This document shows positions 44,954 through 53,449 of a DNA stretch of 64,000 nucleotides, piece after piece; the first letter of the stretch is position 1; each line of letters opens with the position of its first letter. This DNA comes from Streptomyces sennicomposti. Its GTDB lineage: Bacteria; Actinomycetota; Actinomycetes; Streptomycetales; Streptomycetaceae. The stretch is taken from assembly GCF_019890635.1 (NCBI RefSeq), contig NZ_JAIOAB010000003.1, positions 1-64,000 on the forward strand. The letters run 5' to 3'. Under the pieces are notes generated by a model. The model had not been told where the DNA came from. It did no database searches and saw only the letters and a program-made list of their open reading frames with translations. Both the position numbers and the translations under genes were made by a program.

Positions 44954-45142
44954 GCGCGGTGCGCGCCGCGGGGAGGGCGCCGGGCGCGGGGGCACCGCGC
45001 GCCACCGGGGTGCCGCGCGCCACCGGGGCGCTGTGCCGCCGGGGGCGCCGTGCCGCCGGTGCGCCGGGCGCGGACGCCGTCCGGCGCCGGGGACGCTGGA
45101 CGCCGGGGGCCTGGCGTCGTAACGTCAGCGCCAGAGTCGCTT

Positions 45143-45159
45143 AACTAGCGGTGCTAGTT
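45143..45159. promoter_or_regulatory. 17-bp palindrome AACTAGC-GGT-GCTAGTT, candidate TetR-type operator
   Basis: Perfect 7-bp arms with a 3-bp spacer end 18 bp before the ATG of the acyl-CoA dehydrogenase. Size and symmetry match operators of TetR-family fatty-acid regulators. It sits where the promoter -10 or start site should be. Confidence 0.55.
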
Positions 45160-45177
45160 TCCTAGTCGGAGGTGCCC

Positions 45178-46374
45178 ATGCCGGCGTCGTCGAAATCGTC
45201 GCTGCCCCCGTTCGACCCCACCGACCCGCTCGGGATGGACGACCTGCTGGAGCCGGAGGACCTCGCCGTCCGCGACACCGTGCGCGGCTGGGCCGCCGAC
45301 CGCGTGCTGCCGCACATCGCCGAGTGGTACGAGCGGGGCGAGCTGCCCGGCATCCGGGAGCTGGCCCGCGAGCTGGGCTCGATCGGCGCCCTCGGGATGT
45401 CCCTGACCGGCTACGGCTGCGCGGGCGCGAGCGCCGTCCAGTACGGGCTGGCCTGTCTGGAGCTGGAGGCCGCCGACTCCGGCATCCGGTCGCTGGTCTC
45501 CGTACAGGGCTCCCTCGCCATGTACGCCGTCCACCGCTTCGGCTCCGAGGAGCAGAAGCAGCGCTGGCTGCCCGCGATGGCGGCCGGCGAGGTGATCGGC
45601 TGCTTCGGCCTGACCGAGCCCGACCACGGCTCCGACCCCGCCGCCATGCGCACCCACGCCAAGCGGGACGGGAGCGACTGGGTCCTGAACGGCCGCAAGA
45701 TGTGGATCACCAACGGCTCCGTGGCCGGCGTCGCCGTCGTCTGGGCGCAGACCGAGGACGGCATCCGCGGCTTCGCCGTCCCCACCGACACCCCCGGCTT
45801 CTCGGCCCCCGAGATCAAGCACAAGTGGTCGCTGCGCGCCTCCGTCACCAGCGAACTCGTCCTCGACGACGTACGGCTGCCCGCCGACGCCGTCCTGCCC
45901 GAGGTCACCGGGCTGCGCGGCCCGCTCAGCTGCCTCTCCCACGCCCGCTACGGCATCGTCTGGGGCGCGATGGGCGCGGCCCGCTCCAGCTTCGAGGCCG
46001 CCGTGGAGTACGCGAAGTCGCGCGAGCAGTTCGGCAGGCCCATCGGCGGCTTCCAGCTCACCCAGGCCAAACTCGCCGACATGGCGGTCGAACTGCACAA
46101 GGGGATCCTGCTCGCCCACCATCTGGGGCGGCGCATGGACGCCGGCCGCCTGCGTCCCGAGCAGGTCAGCTTCGGCAAGCTCAACAACGTGCGGGAGGCG
46201 ATCGAGATCTGCCGCACGGCGCGCACGATCCTCGGCGCCAACGGGATCTCCCTGGAGTACCCCGTGATGCGGCACGCGACCAACCTGGAGTCGGTGCTCA
46301 CCTACGAGGGCACCGTCGAGATGCACCAGCTCGTGCTGGGCAAGGCGCTCACCGGTCTCGACGCCTTCCGGTGA
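45178..46374 (+). CDS. Acyl-CoA dehydrogenase, glutaryl-CoA dehydrogenase-like
   Basis: A 398-residue flavoenzyme. It begins near L-L-E-P-E-D-L-A-V-R-D-T-V-R. FAD- and substrate-binding segments are C-F-G-L-T-E-P-D-H-G-S-D-P and K-M-W-I-T-N-G. The catalytic Glu lies in L-T-Y-E-G-T-V-E-M-H, and the spacing matches glutaryl-CoA dehydrogenases (oxidative decarboxylation to crotonyl-CoA). ATG 45178 has GGAGG 5 nt upstream and is preferred to GTG 45172. The short palindrome just upstream suggests repressor control. Confidence 0.88.
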   Translation: MPASSKSSLPPFDPTDPLGMDDLLEPEDLAVRDTVRGWAADRVLPHIAEWYERGELPGIRELARELGSIGALGMSLTGYGCAGASAVQYGLACLELEAADSGIRSLVSVQGSLAMYAVHRFGSEEQKQRWLPAMAAGEVIGCFGLTEPDHGSDPAAMRTHAKRDGSDWVLNGRKMWITNGSVAGVAVVWAQTEDGIRGFAVPTDTPGFSAPEIKHKWSLRASVTSELVLDDVRLPADAVLPEVTGLRGPLSCLSHARYGIVWGAMGAARSSFEAAVEYAKSREQFGRPIGGFQLTQAKLADMAVELHKGILLAHHLGRRMDAGRLRPEQVSFGKLNNVREAIEICRTARTILGANGISLEYPVMRHATNLESVLTYEGTVEMHQLVLGKALTGLDAFR

Positions 46375-46385
46375 GCCCCGGACGG

Positions 46386-46410
46386 GGCAGGGCCGGTGTG
46401 CGGCCCTGCC
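46386..46410. terminator. Bidirectional terminator between acyl-CoA dehydrogenase and sepF
   Basis: GGCAGGGCCG and CGGCCCTGCC arms (10 bp) around a 5-nt loop, exactly abutting the stop of the convergent sepF-like gene at 46411. Confidence 0.72.
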
Positions 46411-46848
46411 TCAGCTCTGGTTGAAGAAGCCGTCCGACCGGTACGCCGCGGGGTCCCCGCTGACGATCTCGGTGTCGGCGGGGGACAGCAGGAAGACCCG
46501 GGTGGAGACGCGGTCGATGGAGCCGCGCAGCCCGAAGACCAGACCGGCCGCGAAGTCGACCACGCGCTTGGCGTCGCCCGGCTCCATGGCCGTCAGGTTC
46601 ACGATCACCGGCACCCCGTCGCGGAACAGCTCGCCGATGGCGCGGGCGTCGCGGAAGCTGTCCGGCGTCACCGTGCCGATCCGGCGGCCCTTCTCCTCGG
46701 CCGTGTCCGTGGCGACCTTCACCCGCGGGTCGGTGACCCAGGCGTCCCCGGACTCGGCTCCCTCGGAGTAGTCGTCGTCGTAGTAGCGCTCGTCTTCGTT
46801 GTCGTCGACGAGGCCGAGCCACGCACTCGCCTTGCGTACCGATCCCAT
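46411..46848 (-). CDS. SepF-family cell division protein (paralogue)
   Basis: A 145-residue protein. The N-terminal amphipathic helix [14 protein letters not shown] precedes an acidic linker. The SepF core follows ([26 protein letters not shown] and [13 protein letters not shown]). SepF tethers FtsZ to the membrane. Streptomycetes carry several SepF paralogues; the classical one sits beside ftsZ, and none of those neighbours is present here, so this is an accessory copy. Confidence 0.87.
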   Translation of the reverse strand: MGSVRKASAWLGLVDDNEDERYYDDDYSEGAESGDAWVTDPRVKVATDTAEEKGRRIGTVTPDSFRDARAIGELFRDGVPVIVNLTAMEPGDAKRVVDFAAGLVFGLRGSIDRVSTRVFLLSPADTEIVSGDPAAYRSDGFFNQS

Positions 46849-47149
46849 GGACGCCTCCTCTCACAGCGGTCTTTCGTGCTTTCCGCATCCCTATGGTCAT
46901 CCATGATGCGGACGGTGCGCCAAGTGGATAGACGCCGCGCGGGGGGTTTGTGACGGTACTGGTGCACAGCCCGATCCGTCGAGGGCCTTGTGCCCCAAGG
47001 GTCGTTTCCTACACGGCTGCTGACTGTGAGTGAAATATGATTGTCCCTGCGGCACGAATGGCACTCGGGTGACCAGGGGTGCGTACGGGTGAACGAGCCG
47101 GCCGATACGATGCGGCAGCTCAACGTCGTACGCACCACGGGGGAACGTC
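46849..47149. other. 301-bp divergent promoter region (sepF-like / DUF5685)
   Basis: No gene is seen. The region is less GC-rich near 47020-47045. TACGAT at 47106-47111 is a reasonable -10 for the rightward gene. No clear -35 was found. Confidence 0.4.
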
Positions 47150-48388
47150 GTGTTCGGAATCGTCAGGCCGTGCAGCCACCGGCTCGGTGAGCATCTCAAG
47201 GCTCAGTGGATGGCGCATCTGTGCGGGCTCTGTCTGGCGCTGCGCGGTGATCACGGACAGTTCGCGAGAGTCGTGACGAACTATGACGGCCTGCTCATAT
47301 CGGTCCTGACGGAAGCTCAGACGGCCGGTGACGGCGGAAAGAGCGGGAAGAGCGGTGGCCGGCGCACGGCCGGACCGTGCCCGCTGCGCGGGATGCGCAC
47401 CGCCTCCGTCGCCCGCGGCGAGGGCGCCCGGCTCGCGGCGGCCGTCTCGCTGGTGCTCGCCTCCGCCAAGGTGCGCGACCATGTCGCCGACGGCGACGGG
47501 CTGCTGGCCCGGCGGCCGGTCGCGCTCGCCGCGCGCCGGGTCGCCGACAGCTGGGGACGCGCGGGCGCCCGCACCGGCGCCGACGTGGGCTTCGACACCG
47601 CCGTCCTGGTCGACGCCGTGGACCGGCAGGTGGGCATCGAGGCGCTGGCCGGGCCCGGCACCCCGGTCCTCGCCGTCACCGAGCCGACCGAGACCGCCAC
47701 CGCCGCGGCCTTCGCGCACACCGCGCACCTGGCCGGCCGGCCCGCCAACGCCGCACCGCTCGCCGAGGCCGGCCGCCTCTTCGGCCGGCTCGCGCACCTG
47801 CTGGACGCGGTGGAGGACCAGGCCGCCGACGCCGCCTCGGGCGCCTGGAACCCGCTCACCGCGACCGGCACCCCGCTCACCGAGGCCCGCCGGCTCGCCG
47901 ACGACGCCGTGCACGGCATCCGGCTCGCCCTGCGCGAGGCCGAGTTCACCGACGGGCGCCTGGCCCATCTGCTGCTCGTCCACGAACTGCCGCGCTCCGT
48001 GGACCGCGCCTTCGGCACCGCCTCCTGCGGTCACGCGCCCACGCGGACCCCCGAGCCCCGGGGCGCCTTCGGCCCGCCGCAGGGGCCGTACGCCCCGCAG
48101 CACCCGCAGCCTCCGCACGGCCCCTACGATCCGTCCCGGGGCGGCAACCCCTTCGGCGGCGAGCCGCCGAGGCCCGGCAAGCGCGGCTTCTGGGCCGGCT
48201 GCGCGGCGGCCGTCGGACTGTGCTGCACCTGCAAGGCGTGCTGCGCCGACGAGTTCGAGGGGCCGTGGTCGGGCAAGAAGCGCGAGGGGCTGTGCAGCGG
48301 GTGCGACTGCGGGGACTGCGACTGCTCGTGCTGCGAGGCGTGCCAGTGCTGCGAATGCTGTGAGTGCTGCTCCTGCTGCGACTGCTGA
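47150..48388 (+). CDS. DUF5685-family protein with cysteine-packed C-terminus
   Basis: A 412-residue protein starting M-F-G-I-V-R-P-C-S-H-R-L, with A-H-L-C-G-L-C-L-A-L-R-G-D-H-G near residue 23, the hallmark start of DUF5685. The body is helical, followed by a Pro/Gly linker at about 305-345. The last 60 residues contain 22 Cys in repeated C-C-E-C-C-style pairs, like a metallothionein. The biochemical role is unknown; metal binding by both the N-terminal Cys/His cluster and the tail is inferred. The GTG is preceded by GGGGGAA. Confidence 0.8.
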   Translation: MFGIVRPCSHRLGEHLKAQWMAHLCGLCLALRGDHGQFARVVTNYDGLLISVLTEAQTAGDGGKSGKSGGRRTAGPCPLRGMRTASVARGEGARLAAAVSLVLASAKVRDHVADGDGLLARRPVALAARRVADSWGRAGARTGADVGFDTAVLVDAVDRQVGIEALAGPGTPVLAVTEPTETATAAAFAHTAHLAGRPANAAPLAEAGRLFGRLAHLLDAVEDQAADAASGAWNPLTATGTPLTEARRLADDAVHGIRLALREAEFTDGRLAHLLLVHELPRSVDRAFGTASCGHAPTRTPEPRGAFGPPQGPYAPQHPQPPHGPYDPSRGGNPFGGEPPRPGKRGFWAGCAAAVGLCCTCKACCADEFEGPWSGKKREGLCSGCDCGDCDCSCCEACQCCECCECCSCCDC

Positions 48389-48477
48389 CCGTTCCGGACG
48401 GGGCCGGCCGCGAGCGGTGACGGCGGGCGGTGACGGCGGGGCCGGTTGCGGGTCGGTCGCGGCGGGCCGTGACGGCG

Positions 48478-48513
48478 CAGTCCGGGCCGGGCGTCCTGCC
48501 CCGGCCCGGACTG
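48478..48513. terminator. Bidirectional terminator between DUF5685 and the solute-binding gene
   Basis: Perfect 14-bp arms (CAGTCCGGGCCGGG pairing with CCCGGCCCGGACTG) and an 8-nt loop, between the convergent stops at 48388 and 48531. Confidence 0.75.
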
Positions 48514-48530
48514 ACTTCGCCCGCTGACCG

Positions 48531-49490
48531 TCAGTTCTTCAGCTCCGGCGGGGAGATCCGCGACTCCTTGATCGCCGAGCCGGTGGTGCCCCACTTGTCA
48601 AGGATCTTGCGGTAAGTCCCGTCGGAGATCAGCTTGTTCACCGCGGCCTGGAAGGCCGGCGCCAGCTTCGTGCCCTTCTTGAAGGCGAAGCCGACGTCGA
48701 GGCGGTGGAACTCGTTGAGGAACTTCAGCCCCGGCTGCTGGGCCACCGAGTAGCGCAACCCGTTGATCGTGGACATCACCACATCGCTGCGGCCCTGCTG
48801 CAACGACGACCACAGCGCGCCCGTCTCGCTGTAGGTCTGCACCTTGTACGGCTTCTCGCCCGCGTCCGCGCAGACGTGCTTGTTCTGCTCCAGCGTCGCC
48901 TCGAACGTGGTGCCCGCGCCGGTCGCGATGTCCAGGCCGCACAGCTGCTTCAGCTCGGTGATCCGGCCGAGCTTGCTGTCCTTGCGGGCGGCGAAGCCCT
49001 GGCCGTCGTTGATGTAGGTGACGAAGTCGATCGTCTTGCGCCGTTCCTCGGTCACCCCGAAGTTGCCCGCGCCGAGGTCGTACTTGCCGCTGCCGAGGGC
49101 CGGCAGGATCGCCTCGAAGCTCGCCTCCTGCTTGTCCAGACGGATGCCGAGCACCTTGGCGACCGCGTTCGCGAAGTCGACGTCCTGGCCGACGAGGGTC
49201 TTGCCGTCGCCGAGGTAGGAGGTGCCCGGCGGGGTGCCGCCCACGCTGTAGGCGATGGTCAGCCGGTCCACCCCGGCCGGCAGCAGCTTGGCCGCCGCCG
49301 GGTCCTTCCGGACGCCGGAGACGACGTCCGTCGTCGGGATGCGCGCGGCCTTGGCCGCGGCGCCCGACCCGCCGCCGCCCGCCGAGGCGTCGCCGGACCC
49401 GGTACCGCACGAGGTGAGCAGCAGCGCCACGGAGCTGATCAGGGCGAACGAGAGGAAATGCCGGCGGCGGGCCGGCTGGGACGTACGCAT
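48531..49490 (-). CDS. Amino-acid-type ABC transporter solute-binding lipoprotein
   Basis: A 319-residue lipoprotein. The signal peptide ends at the lipobox L-L-T-S-C-G (Cys near residue 28). The mature part is a SBP_bac_3 periplasmic-binding fold: V-G-Q-D-V-D-F-A-N-A-V-A-K-V-L-G, then G-S-G-K-Y-D-L-G-A-G-N-F-G-V-T-E-E-R. It is divergent from, and evidently serves, the permease and ATPase at 50005 and 52656. On its own transcript it is preceded by a Cys-ending leader frame and an attenuator-like hairpin, so its expression is probably tuned by cysteine supply and its ligand is plausibly a sulfur-containing amino acid or derivative. The ligand assignment is inference. Confidence 0.88.
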   Translation of the reverse strand: MRTSQPARRRHFLSFALISSVALLLTSCGTGSGDASAGGGGSGAAAKAARIPTTDVVSGVRKDPAAAKLLPAGVDRLTIAYSVGGTPPGTSYLGDGKTLVGQDVDFANAVAKVLGIRLDKQEASFEAILPALGSGKYDLGAGNFGVTEERRKTIDFVTYINDGQGFAARKDSKLGRITELKQLCGLDIATGAGTTFEATLEQNKHVCADAGEKPYKVQTYSETGALWSSLQQGRSDVVMSTINGLRYSVAQQPGLKFLNEFHRLDVGFAFKKGTKLAPAFQAAVNKLISDGTYRKILDKWGTTGSAIKESRISPPELKN

Positions 49491-49683
49491 GGGTGCGGTC
49501 TCCTGGGAGGGAAAAGGAACGTCGGCGAACGCGAGGGGAGGGGTGCGCGTGTGAAGGCGGGACGAACGCGGGAGAACAGTGCGGAACGCTGAGGACGAAC
49601 CCTGAGGGCAGGGACGGAACGGGGAAAGCCCGCGGACGCCTCAAGCAGGCGGAACGCCGGGCCGAAACGGGAGAACGCTAAAA

Positions 49684-49705
49684 GCGCCCGTGCTCACCAG
49701 GGCGC
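49684..49705 (-). terminator. Attenuator-like hairpin with U-run after the leader peptide
   Basis: Read on the minus strand: GCGCCC, a 10-nt loop, GGGCGC, then TTTT (plus-strand A-run 49680-49683). It starts 13 nt after the leader stop codon and nearly 200 nt before the lipoprotein ATG, the right place for transcription attenuation. Confidence 0.6.
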
Positions 49706-49718
49706 GCAGTGGGTCGGC

Positions 49719-49790
49719 TCAACAGGAACAGGACCACACACGACCGAAGTCGATGTGGGAGCGCGTGACCAGCCACTGCTGCGGATGCAT
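49719..49790 (-). CDS. Putative cysteine leader peptide (23 codons)
   Basis: A short frame starts ATG-CAT-CCG at 49790 and stops at TGA 49721-49719. It encodes M-H-P-Q-Q-W followed by L-V-T-R-S-H-I-D-F-G-R-V-W-S-C-S-C. The R-x-H-I-D-x-x-R-x-x-S-x-C core matches small leader peptides found upstream of sulfur-metabolism genes in actinobacteria, and the two Cys codons directly precede the stop. No Shine-Dalgarno is present. A TTGACG-17-TCCACT promoter would start transcription on the A of the ATG, so the frame is probably leaderless. Ribosome behaviour at the Cys codons would report Cys-tRNA charging. Confidence 0.78.
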   Translation of the reverse strand: MHPQQWLVTRSHIDFGRVWSCSC

Positions 49791-49796
49791 GGGCCA

Positions 49797-49825
49797 AGTG
49801 GAACAGGCATCCGGATGCACGTCAA
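49797..49825 (-). promoter_or_regulatory. Promoter candidate of the leader-peptide transcript
   Basis: Minus-strand TTGACG (49825-49820) and TCCACT (49802-49797), 17-bp spacer. The -10 ends 6 nt before the leader ATG at 49790, predicting a leaderless start. The -35 is good, the -10 weak. Confidence 0.4.
49807..49818. promoter_or_regulatory. GCATCCGGATGC palindrome within the promoter spacer, candidate operator
   Basis: A perfect 12-bp palindrome lies between the proposed -35 and -10 of the leader transcript, where a bound repressor would exclude RNA polymerase. Confidence 0.4.
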
Positions 49826-49861
49826 CCGACCTGAGACGTACGGCTCACATGATGGACAGCC

Positions 49862-49892
49862 TTGACAGCGAGGGGAAACGGGGCCGTACCCT
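49862..49892 (+). promoter_or_regulatory. Promoter candidate of the permease-LLM operon
   Basis: A consensus TTGACA (49862-49867) and TACCCT (49887-49892) with a 19-bp spacer, about 110 bp upstream of the permease ATG. The spacer is longer than ideal. A TGTCAA at 49896-49901 mirrors the -35. Confidence 0.4.
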
Positions 49893-50004
49893 CCTTGTCA
49901 ACGGCCCTGCTGAGGGGCTCGGCCGTCACCGCGCGCCCTGCCGGGAGCGCGGCCCTGTGTGAAGGCACCACCGTGTTCCATTCGACGCATCACGGAGCCT
50001 TCGC

Positions 50005-50865
50005 ATGTCCTCCTCCGACATCACCCTCGTCAAGGCCACCGCCCCGGACACACCCGAACCGTCCGATGTGCCGCGGATCGTGCCGCAACGCCGCTACGGC
50101 CAGTGGACCGCGGCCGCAGTCGTCCTCGTCCTGCTCGGCCTCGCGCTGACCTCCGTCGTCCGCAACCAGGCCTTCCAATGGGGCGTCGTCGCCGACTACT
50201 TCACCTCGGACTCCGTCCTGCGCGGACTGTGGCTCACCCTCTGGCTGACCGCCGTGGTGATGGCGCTCGGCTTCGCCCTGGGCACCCTGCTCGCCGTCTT
50301 CCGGCTCTCCGCCAACCCCGTGCTGCGCGCGGTCAGCTGGGGCTACGTCTGGCTGTTCCGGTCCATCCCGATCCTGGTCCAGCTGCTGTTGTGGTTCAAC
50401 ATCGGGGCGCTGTACCCGCGCGTCCTCGGCGTGCAGACCGTCGACCTGTTCGGGCCGGTCACCGTCGCGATCATCGGCCTCACCCTGCACGAGGCCGCCT
50501 ACGCCGCCGAGGTGGTGCGCGGCGGCATCCTCTCCGTCGACCGCGGCCAGATCGAGGCGGCGCAGGCGCTCGGCCTGAGCCGGTGGCGGCGCTGGCGGCG
50601 GATCGTGCTGCCGCAGGCGATGCGCTCCATCGTGCCGCCCGCCGGAAACATGCTGATCGGCACCCTCAAGGGCACCTCCATCGTCAGCGTCATCGCCGTC
50701 CAGGACCTGCTCTACTCCACGCAGCTCATCTACCACCAGACCTACCAGGTCATCCCGCTGCTGATGGTCGCCACCCTCTGGTACACCGTCGTCACCTCGG
50801 TGCTCAGCGTCGGCCAGCACTACGTCGAGCGGCACTACGCGCGCGGGTCGGAGAGCCACCGGTGA
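50005..50865 (+). CDS. Amino-acid ABC transporter permease
   Basis: A 286-residue HisM/GlnP-type permease. After a hydrophilic N-terminus (to about residue 35) come five membrane helices. The [14 protein letters not shown] segment and the ATPase-contact EAA loop ([22 protein letters not shown]) are diagnostic. It functions with the divergent solute-binding lipoprotein and the ATPase at 52656. ATG 50005 has GGAG at 49994-49997. The stop overlaps the next GTG (GTGA). Confidence 0.92.
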   Translation: MSSSDITLVKATAPDTPEPSDVPRIVPQRRYGQWTAAAVVLVLLGLALTSVVRNQAFQWGVVADYFTSDSVLRGLWLTLWLTAVVMALGFALGTLLAVFRLSANPVLRAVSWGYVWLFRSIPILVQLLLWFNIGALYPRVLGVQTVDLFGPVTVAIIGLTLHEAAYAAEVVRGGILSVDRGQIEAAQALGLSRWRRWRRIVLPQAMRSIVPPAGNMLIGTLKGTSIVSVIAVQDLLYSTQLIYHQTYQVIPLLMVATLWYTVVTSVLSVGQHYVERHYARGSESHR

Positions 50866-52619
50866 AACCCGCACTCGTCATCGTGGGGGCCGGGCCGCGG
50901 GGGACCGGTCTCATCGAACGCATCGCCGCCAACGCCGCCGAGCTGTACGCCGGTTCGCAGCTCGACATCCATCTGGTCGACCCGCATCCGCCGGGCGGCG
51001 GCCGGATCTGGCGCGACGCCCAGTCGCCGCTGCTGTGGATGAACTCGCACGCCGAGGACGTCACCATGTTCACCGACGACACCGTCGACATGGCCGGACC
51101 GGTGCGCGAGGGCCCCACCCTGCACGAGTGGGCCGGCGTCACCGGGAGCACCTTCGCCGACCGCCGCCTCCAGGGCGCCTATCTGCGCTGGGTGTACGAC
51201 GACGCCGTGGCCGCGCTGCCGCCCGGCATCACCGTGCACCACCACCCGGTGCGCGCCCTGCGCGTCGGCGGCCCGCGCGACGGACGCCAGCAGGTGTGGC
51301 TGGAGGGCCGCCCGCGCCCGCTCCTCGCCGACCTCGTCGTCCTCGCCCTCGGCCATCTCGACGCCGAACACGACCAGCAACAGCAGGAGTTGGCCGCCTA
51401 CGCCCGCACGCACGGCCTCGTCCACCTGCCGCCCGACTTCACCGCCGACAGCGACCTGTCCGCCCTGAAGGCCGGCGAACCCGTCCTCGTACGCGGCTTC
51501 GGACTCGCCTTCGTCGACCTGATGGCGCTGCTCACCGAGGGCCGCGGCGGCCGCTACGAACAGGACGCCTACCACCCCTCCGGGCGGGAGCCGGTGCTGT
51601 ACGTCGGCTCGCGGCGCGGAGTCCCGTACCACTCCAAGATCGGCTACGACCTCACCGGCGAACGCCCGCCGCTGCCCCGCTTCCTCGGCCCCGCCGAGAC
51701 CGGGGCGCTGCTGGCCCGCCCCGACGGCTTCGACTTCCGCGAGGAAGTCTGGCCGCTGGTGGAGAAGGAACTCGGCTACGCCCACTACCACCGCCTGTTC
51801 ACCGCCCACCCCGAGCGCACGGCCCTCAAGTGGGCCGACTTCGAGGAGAGATACGCCGACGCCGATCCCGGCGAGCGGGCCGCCCTCGTCGCCGAAGCCG
51901 TGCCCGATCCCGCCGACCGCCTCGACCTCGCCGCGCTGGACCGTCCGCTGGCCGGCGAACACCACGCCACGCCCGAGGAGTTCCAGCGGGCGCTGCGCGA
52001 CCGGATCGAGGAGGACCTGCGCCGCCGGCACGACCCCCGGCACAGCCCCGACCTCGCCGTCTTCCTCGGACTGCTCTCCGTCTACGGCCAGTTGGTGCGG
52101 CTCGGCGACATCGGCCCCTGGTGGCACGGCTTCTTCAGCTTCCTCGCCTCCGGACCGCCCGGACCCCGGCTGCGCCAGATGCTCGCCCTGTCCCGGGCCG
52201 GCGTCCTGAGATTCGTCGGCGCGGACATGAACGTCACCGCCGAGGACGGGGTGTTCCGCGCGACCAGCCCCACCGTGCCCGGCCACACCGTCGAGGCGCG
52301 GGCCCTGGTCGAGGCCCGGCTGCCCGAACCCACCGTCCGGCGCACCCGCGACGCACTGCTGCGCGACCTGCACGCCGACGGGGCCGCCGAGACCCCCGAC
52401 GGACTGCTGCGCGTGGACCGCGCCGACGGCCGCGTCCTGGACGGCGCCGGCCGGCCCCACCCCCGGCGCTTCGCCCTCGGCCCGTTCACCGACGGCCGCA
52501 CCCCCGGCGCGTTCACCCGGCCGCGCACCGGCGGCCCCGCGTTCCGGCAGAACGACGCCACCGCCCGGGCCGCGCTCACCTTCCTGCGGGCGCTCGCCCC
52601 GCACGCGAGCGCCGCCTGA
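50862..52619 (+). CDS. FAD/NAD(P)-binding protein (NAD_binding_9 type)
   Basis: A 585-residue flavoprotein. It opens with the dinucleotide-binding [16 protein letters not shown], followed by P-P-G-G-G-R-I-W and L-L-W-M-N-S, features of the large COG4529-like FAD/NAD(P)-binding family. A second Rossmann-like segment, [13 protein letters not shown], is internal. Residues 350-450 are helical. The reaction is unknown. Its place between transporter subunits and upstream of LLM monooxygenases suggests it supplies reduced flavin or oxidises the imported compound; that is inference. The start overlaps the permease stop. Confidence 0.83.
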   Translation: MKPALVIVGAGPRGTGLIERIAANAAELYAGSQLDIHLVDPHPPGGGRIWRDAQSPLLWMNSHAEDVTMFTDDTVDMAGPVREGPTLHEWAGVTGSTFADRRLQGAYLRWVYDDAVAALPPGITVHHHPVRALRVGGPRDGRQQVWLEGRPRPLLADLVVLALGHLDAEHDQQQQELAAYARTHGLVHLPPDFTADSDLSALKAGEPVLVRGFGLAFVDLMALLTEGRGGRYEQDAYHPSGREPVLYVGSRRGVPYHSKIGYDLTGERPPLPRFLGPAETGALLARPDGFDFREEVWPLVEKELGYAHYHRLFTAHPERTALKWADFEERYADADPGERAALVAEAVPDPADRLDLAALDRPLAGEHHATPEEFQRALRDRIEEDLRRRHDPRHSPDLAVFLGLLSVYGQLVRLGDIGPWWHGFFSFLASGPPGPRLRQMLALSRAGVLRFVGADMNVTAEDGVFRATSPTVPGHTVEARALVEARLPEPTVRRTRDALLRDLHADGAAETPDGLLRVDRADGRVLDGAGRPHPRRFALGPFTDGRTPGAFTRPRTGGPAFRQNDATARAALTFLRALAPHASAA

Positions 52620-52655
52620 GCCCGCCCTCTCCCACCCCTACGTCAAGGACCCCCC

Positions 52656-53417
52656 ATGAGCGTCATGGTCGACATCAAGTCGGTCCACAAGAGCTTCGGC
52701 TCCACGGAAGTCCTCAAAGGCATCGACCTCCAGGTCCGCACCGGCCAGGTCACCGTGCTCCTCGGCCCCTCCGGCTCGGGCAAGTCGACGCTGCTGCGCA
52801 CCGTCAACCACCTGGAGAAGGTGGACCGGGGCGCGATCAGCGTGGACGGCACCCTGATCGGCTACCGGCGCTCCGGCGACCGGCTGCACGAACTGCCCGA
52901 ACGCGAGGTGCTCAAGCAGCGCACGCAGATCGGCTTCGTCTTCCAGAACTTCAACCTCTTCCCGCATCTGACCGCGCTGGAGAACGTCGTCGAGGCGCCC
53001 GTCTCCGTACGCGGGCTGCCCCGCGCCGAGGCAGAGGCGGCCGGGCGGCGGCTGCTGCAGCGGGTGGGCCTCGCCGACAAGGCGGACGCCTACCCGGCCC
53101 AGCTCTCCGGCGGCCAGCAGCAGCGCGTCGCCATCGCCCGCGCGCTGGCCCTGGAACCGAAGCTGCTGCTGTTCGACGAGCCCACCTCCGCCCTCGATCC
53201 CGAACTGGTCGGCGAGGTCCTCGACGTCATCAAGGACCTCGCCCGGCAGGGCACCACGATGATCGTCGTCACCCACGAGATCGGCTTCGCACGCGAGGTC
53301 GCCGACACGGTGGTGTTCATGGACGCCGGCCGGATCGTCGAGCAGGGTCCGCCGGACGCCGTGCTCGACCGGCCGCGGCACGAGCGGACCCGGGCTTTCC
53401 TCTCCAAGGTCGTCTGA
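52656..53417 (+). CDS. Amino-acid ABC transporter ATP-binding protein
   Basis: A 253-residue GlnQ-type ATPase. The Walker A is G-P-S-G-S-G-K-S-T at about residue 35, Q-loop [10 protein letters not shown], signature L-S-G-G-Q-Q-Q-R-V and Walker [13 protein letters not shown]. It drives import through the permease at 50005. ATG 52656 has AAGGA 6 nt upstream. In the middle of the operon, separated from the permease by the flavoprotein gene. Confidence 0.93.
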   Translation: MSVMVDIKSVHKSFGSTEVLKGIDLQVRTGQVTVLLGPSGSGKSTLLRTVNHLEKVDRGAISVDGTLIGYRRSGDRLHELPEREVLKQRTQIGFVFQNFNLFPHLTALENVVEAPVSVRGLPRAEAEAAGRRLLQRVGLADKADAYPAQLSGGQQQRVAIARALALEPKLLLFDEPTSALDPELVGEVLDVIKDLARQGTTMIVVTHEIGFAREVADTVVFMDAGRIVEQGPPDAVLDRPRHERTRAFLSKVV

Positions 53418-53449
53418 CGCGTGGCCCGGAACCGGAAGGACTTACCGCG

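Larger units (their letters stand above)
49491..50004. other. 514-bp divergent control region of the ABC/LLM cluster
   Basis: On the minus strand it holds a promoter candidate, the leader peptide frame and an attenuator hairpin, then about 190 nt of leader before the solute-binding gene. On the plus strand it holds a promoter candidate at 49862-49892 for the permease operon. A 12-bp perfect palindrome (49807-49818) lies between the minus -35 and -10. Confidence 0.6.

Noticed and set aside
49753..49962. Plus-strand frame encoding H-C-C-G-C upstream of the permease as a leader peptide
   Set aside because: It lacks a good start signal and the R-x-H-I-D core, and overlaps the far better minus-strand leader peptide in antisense.
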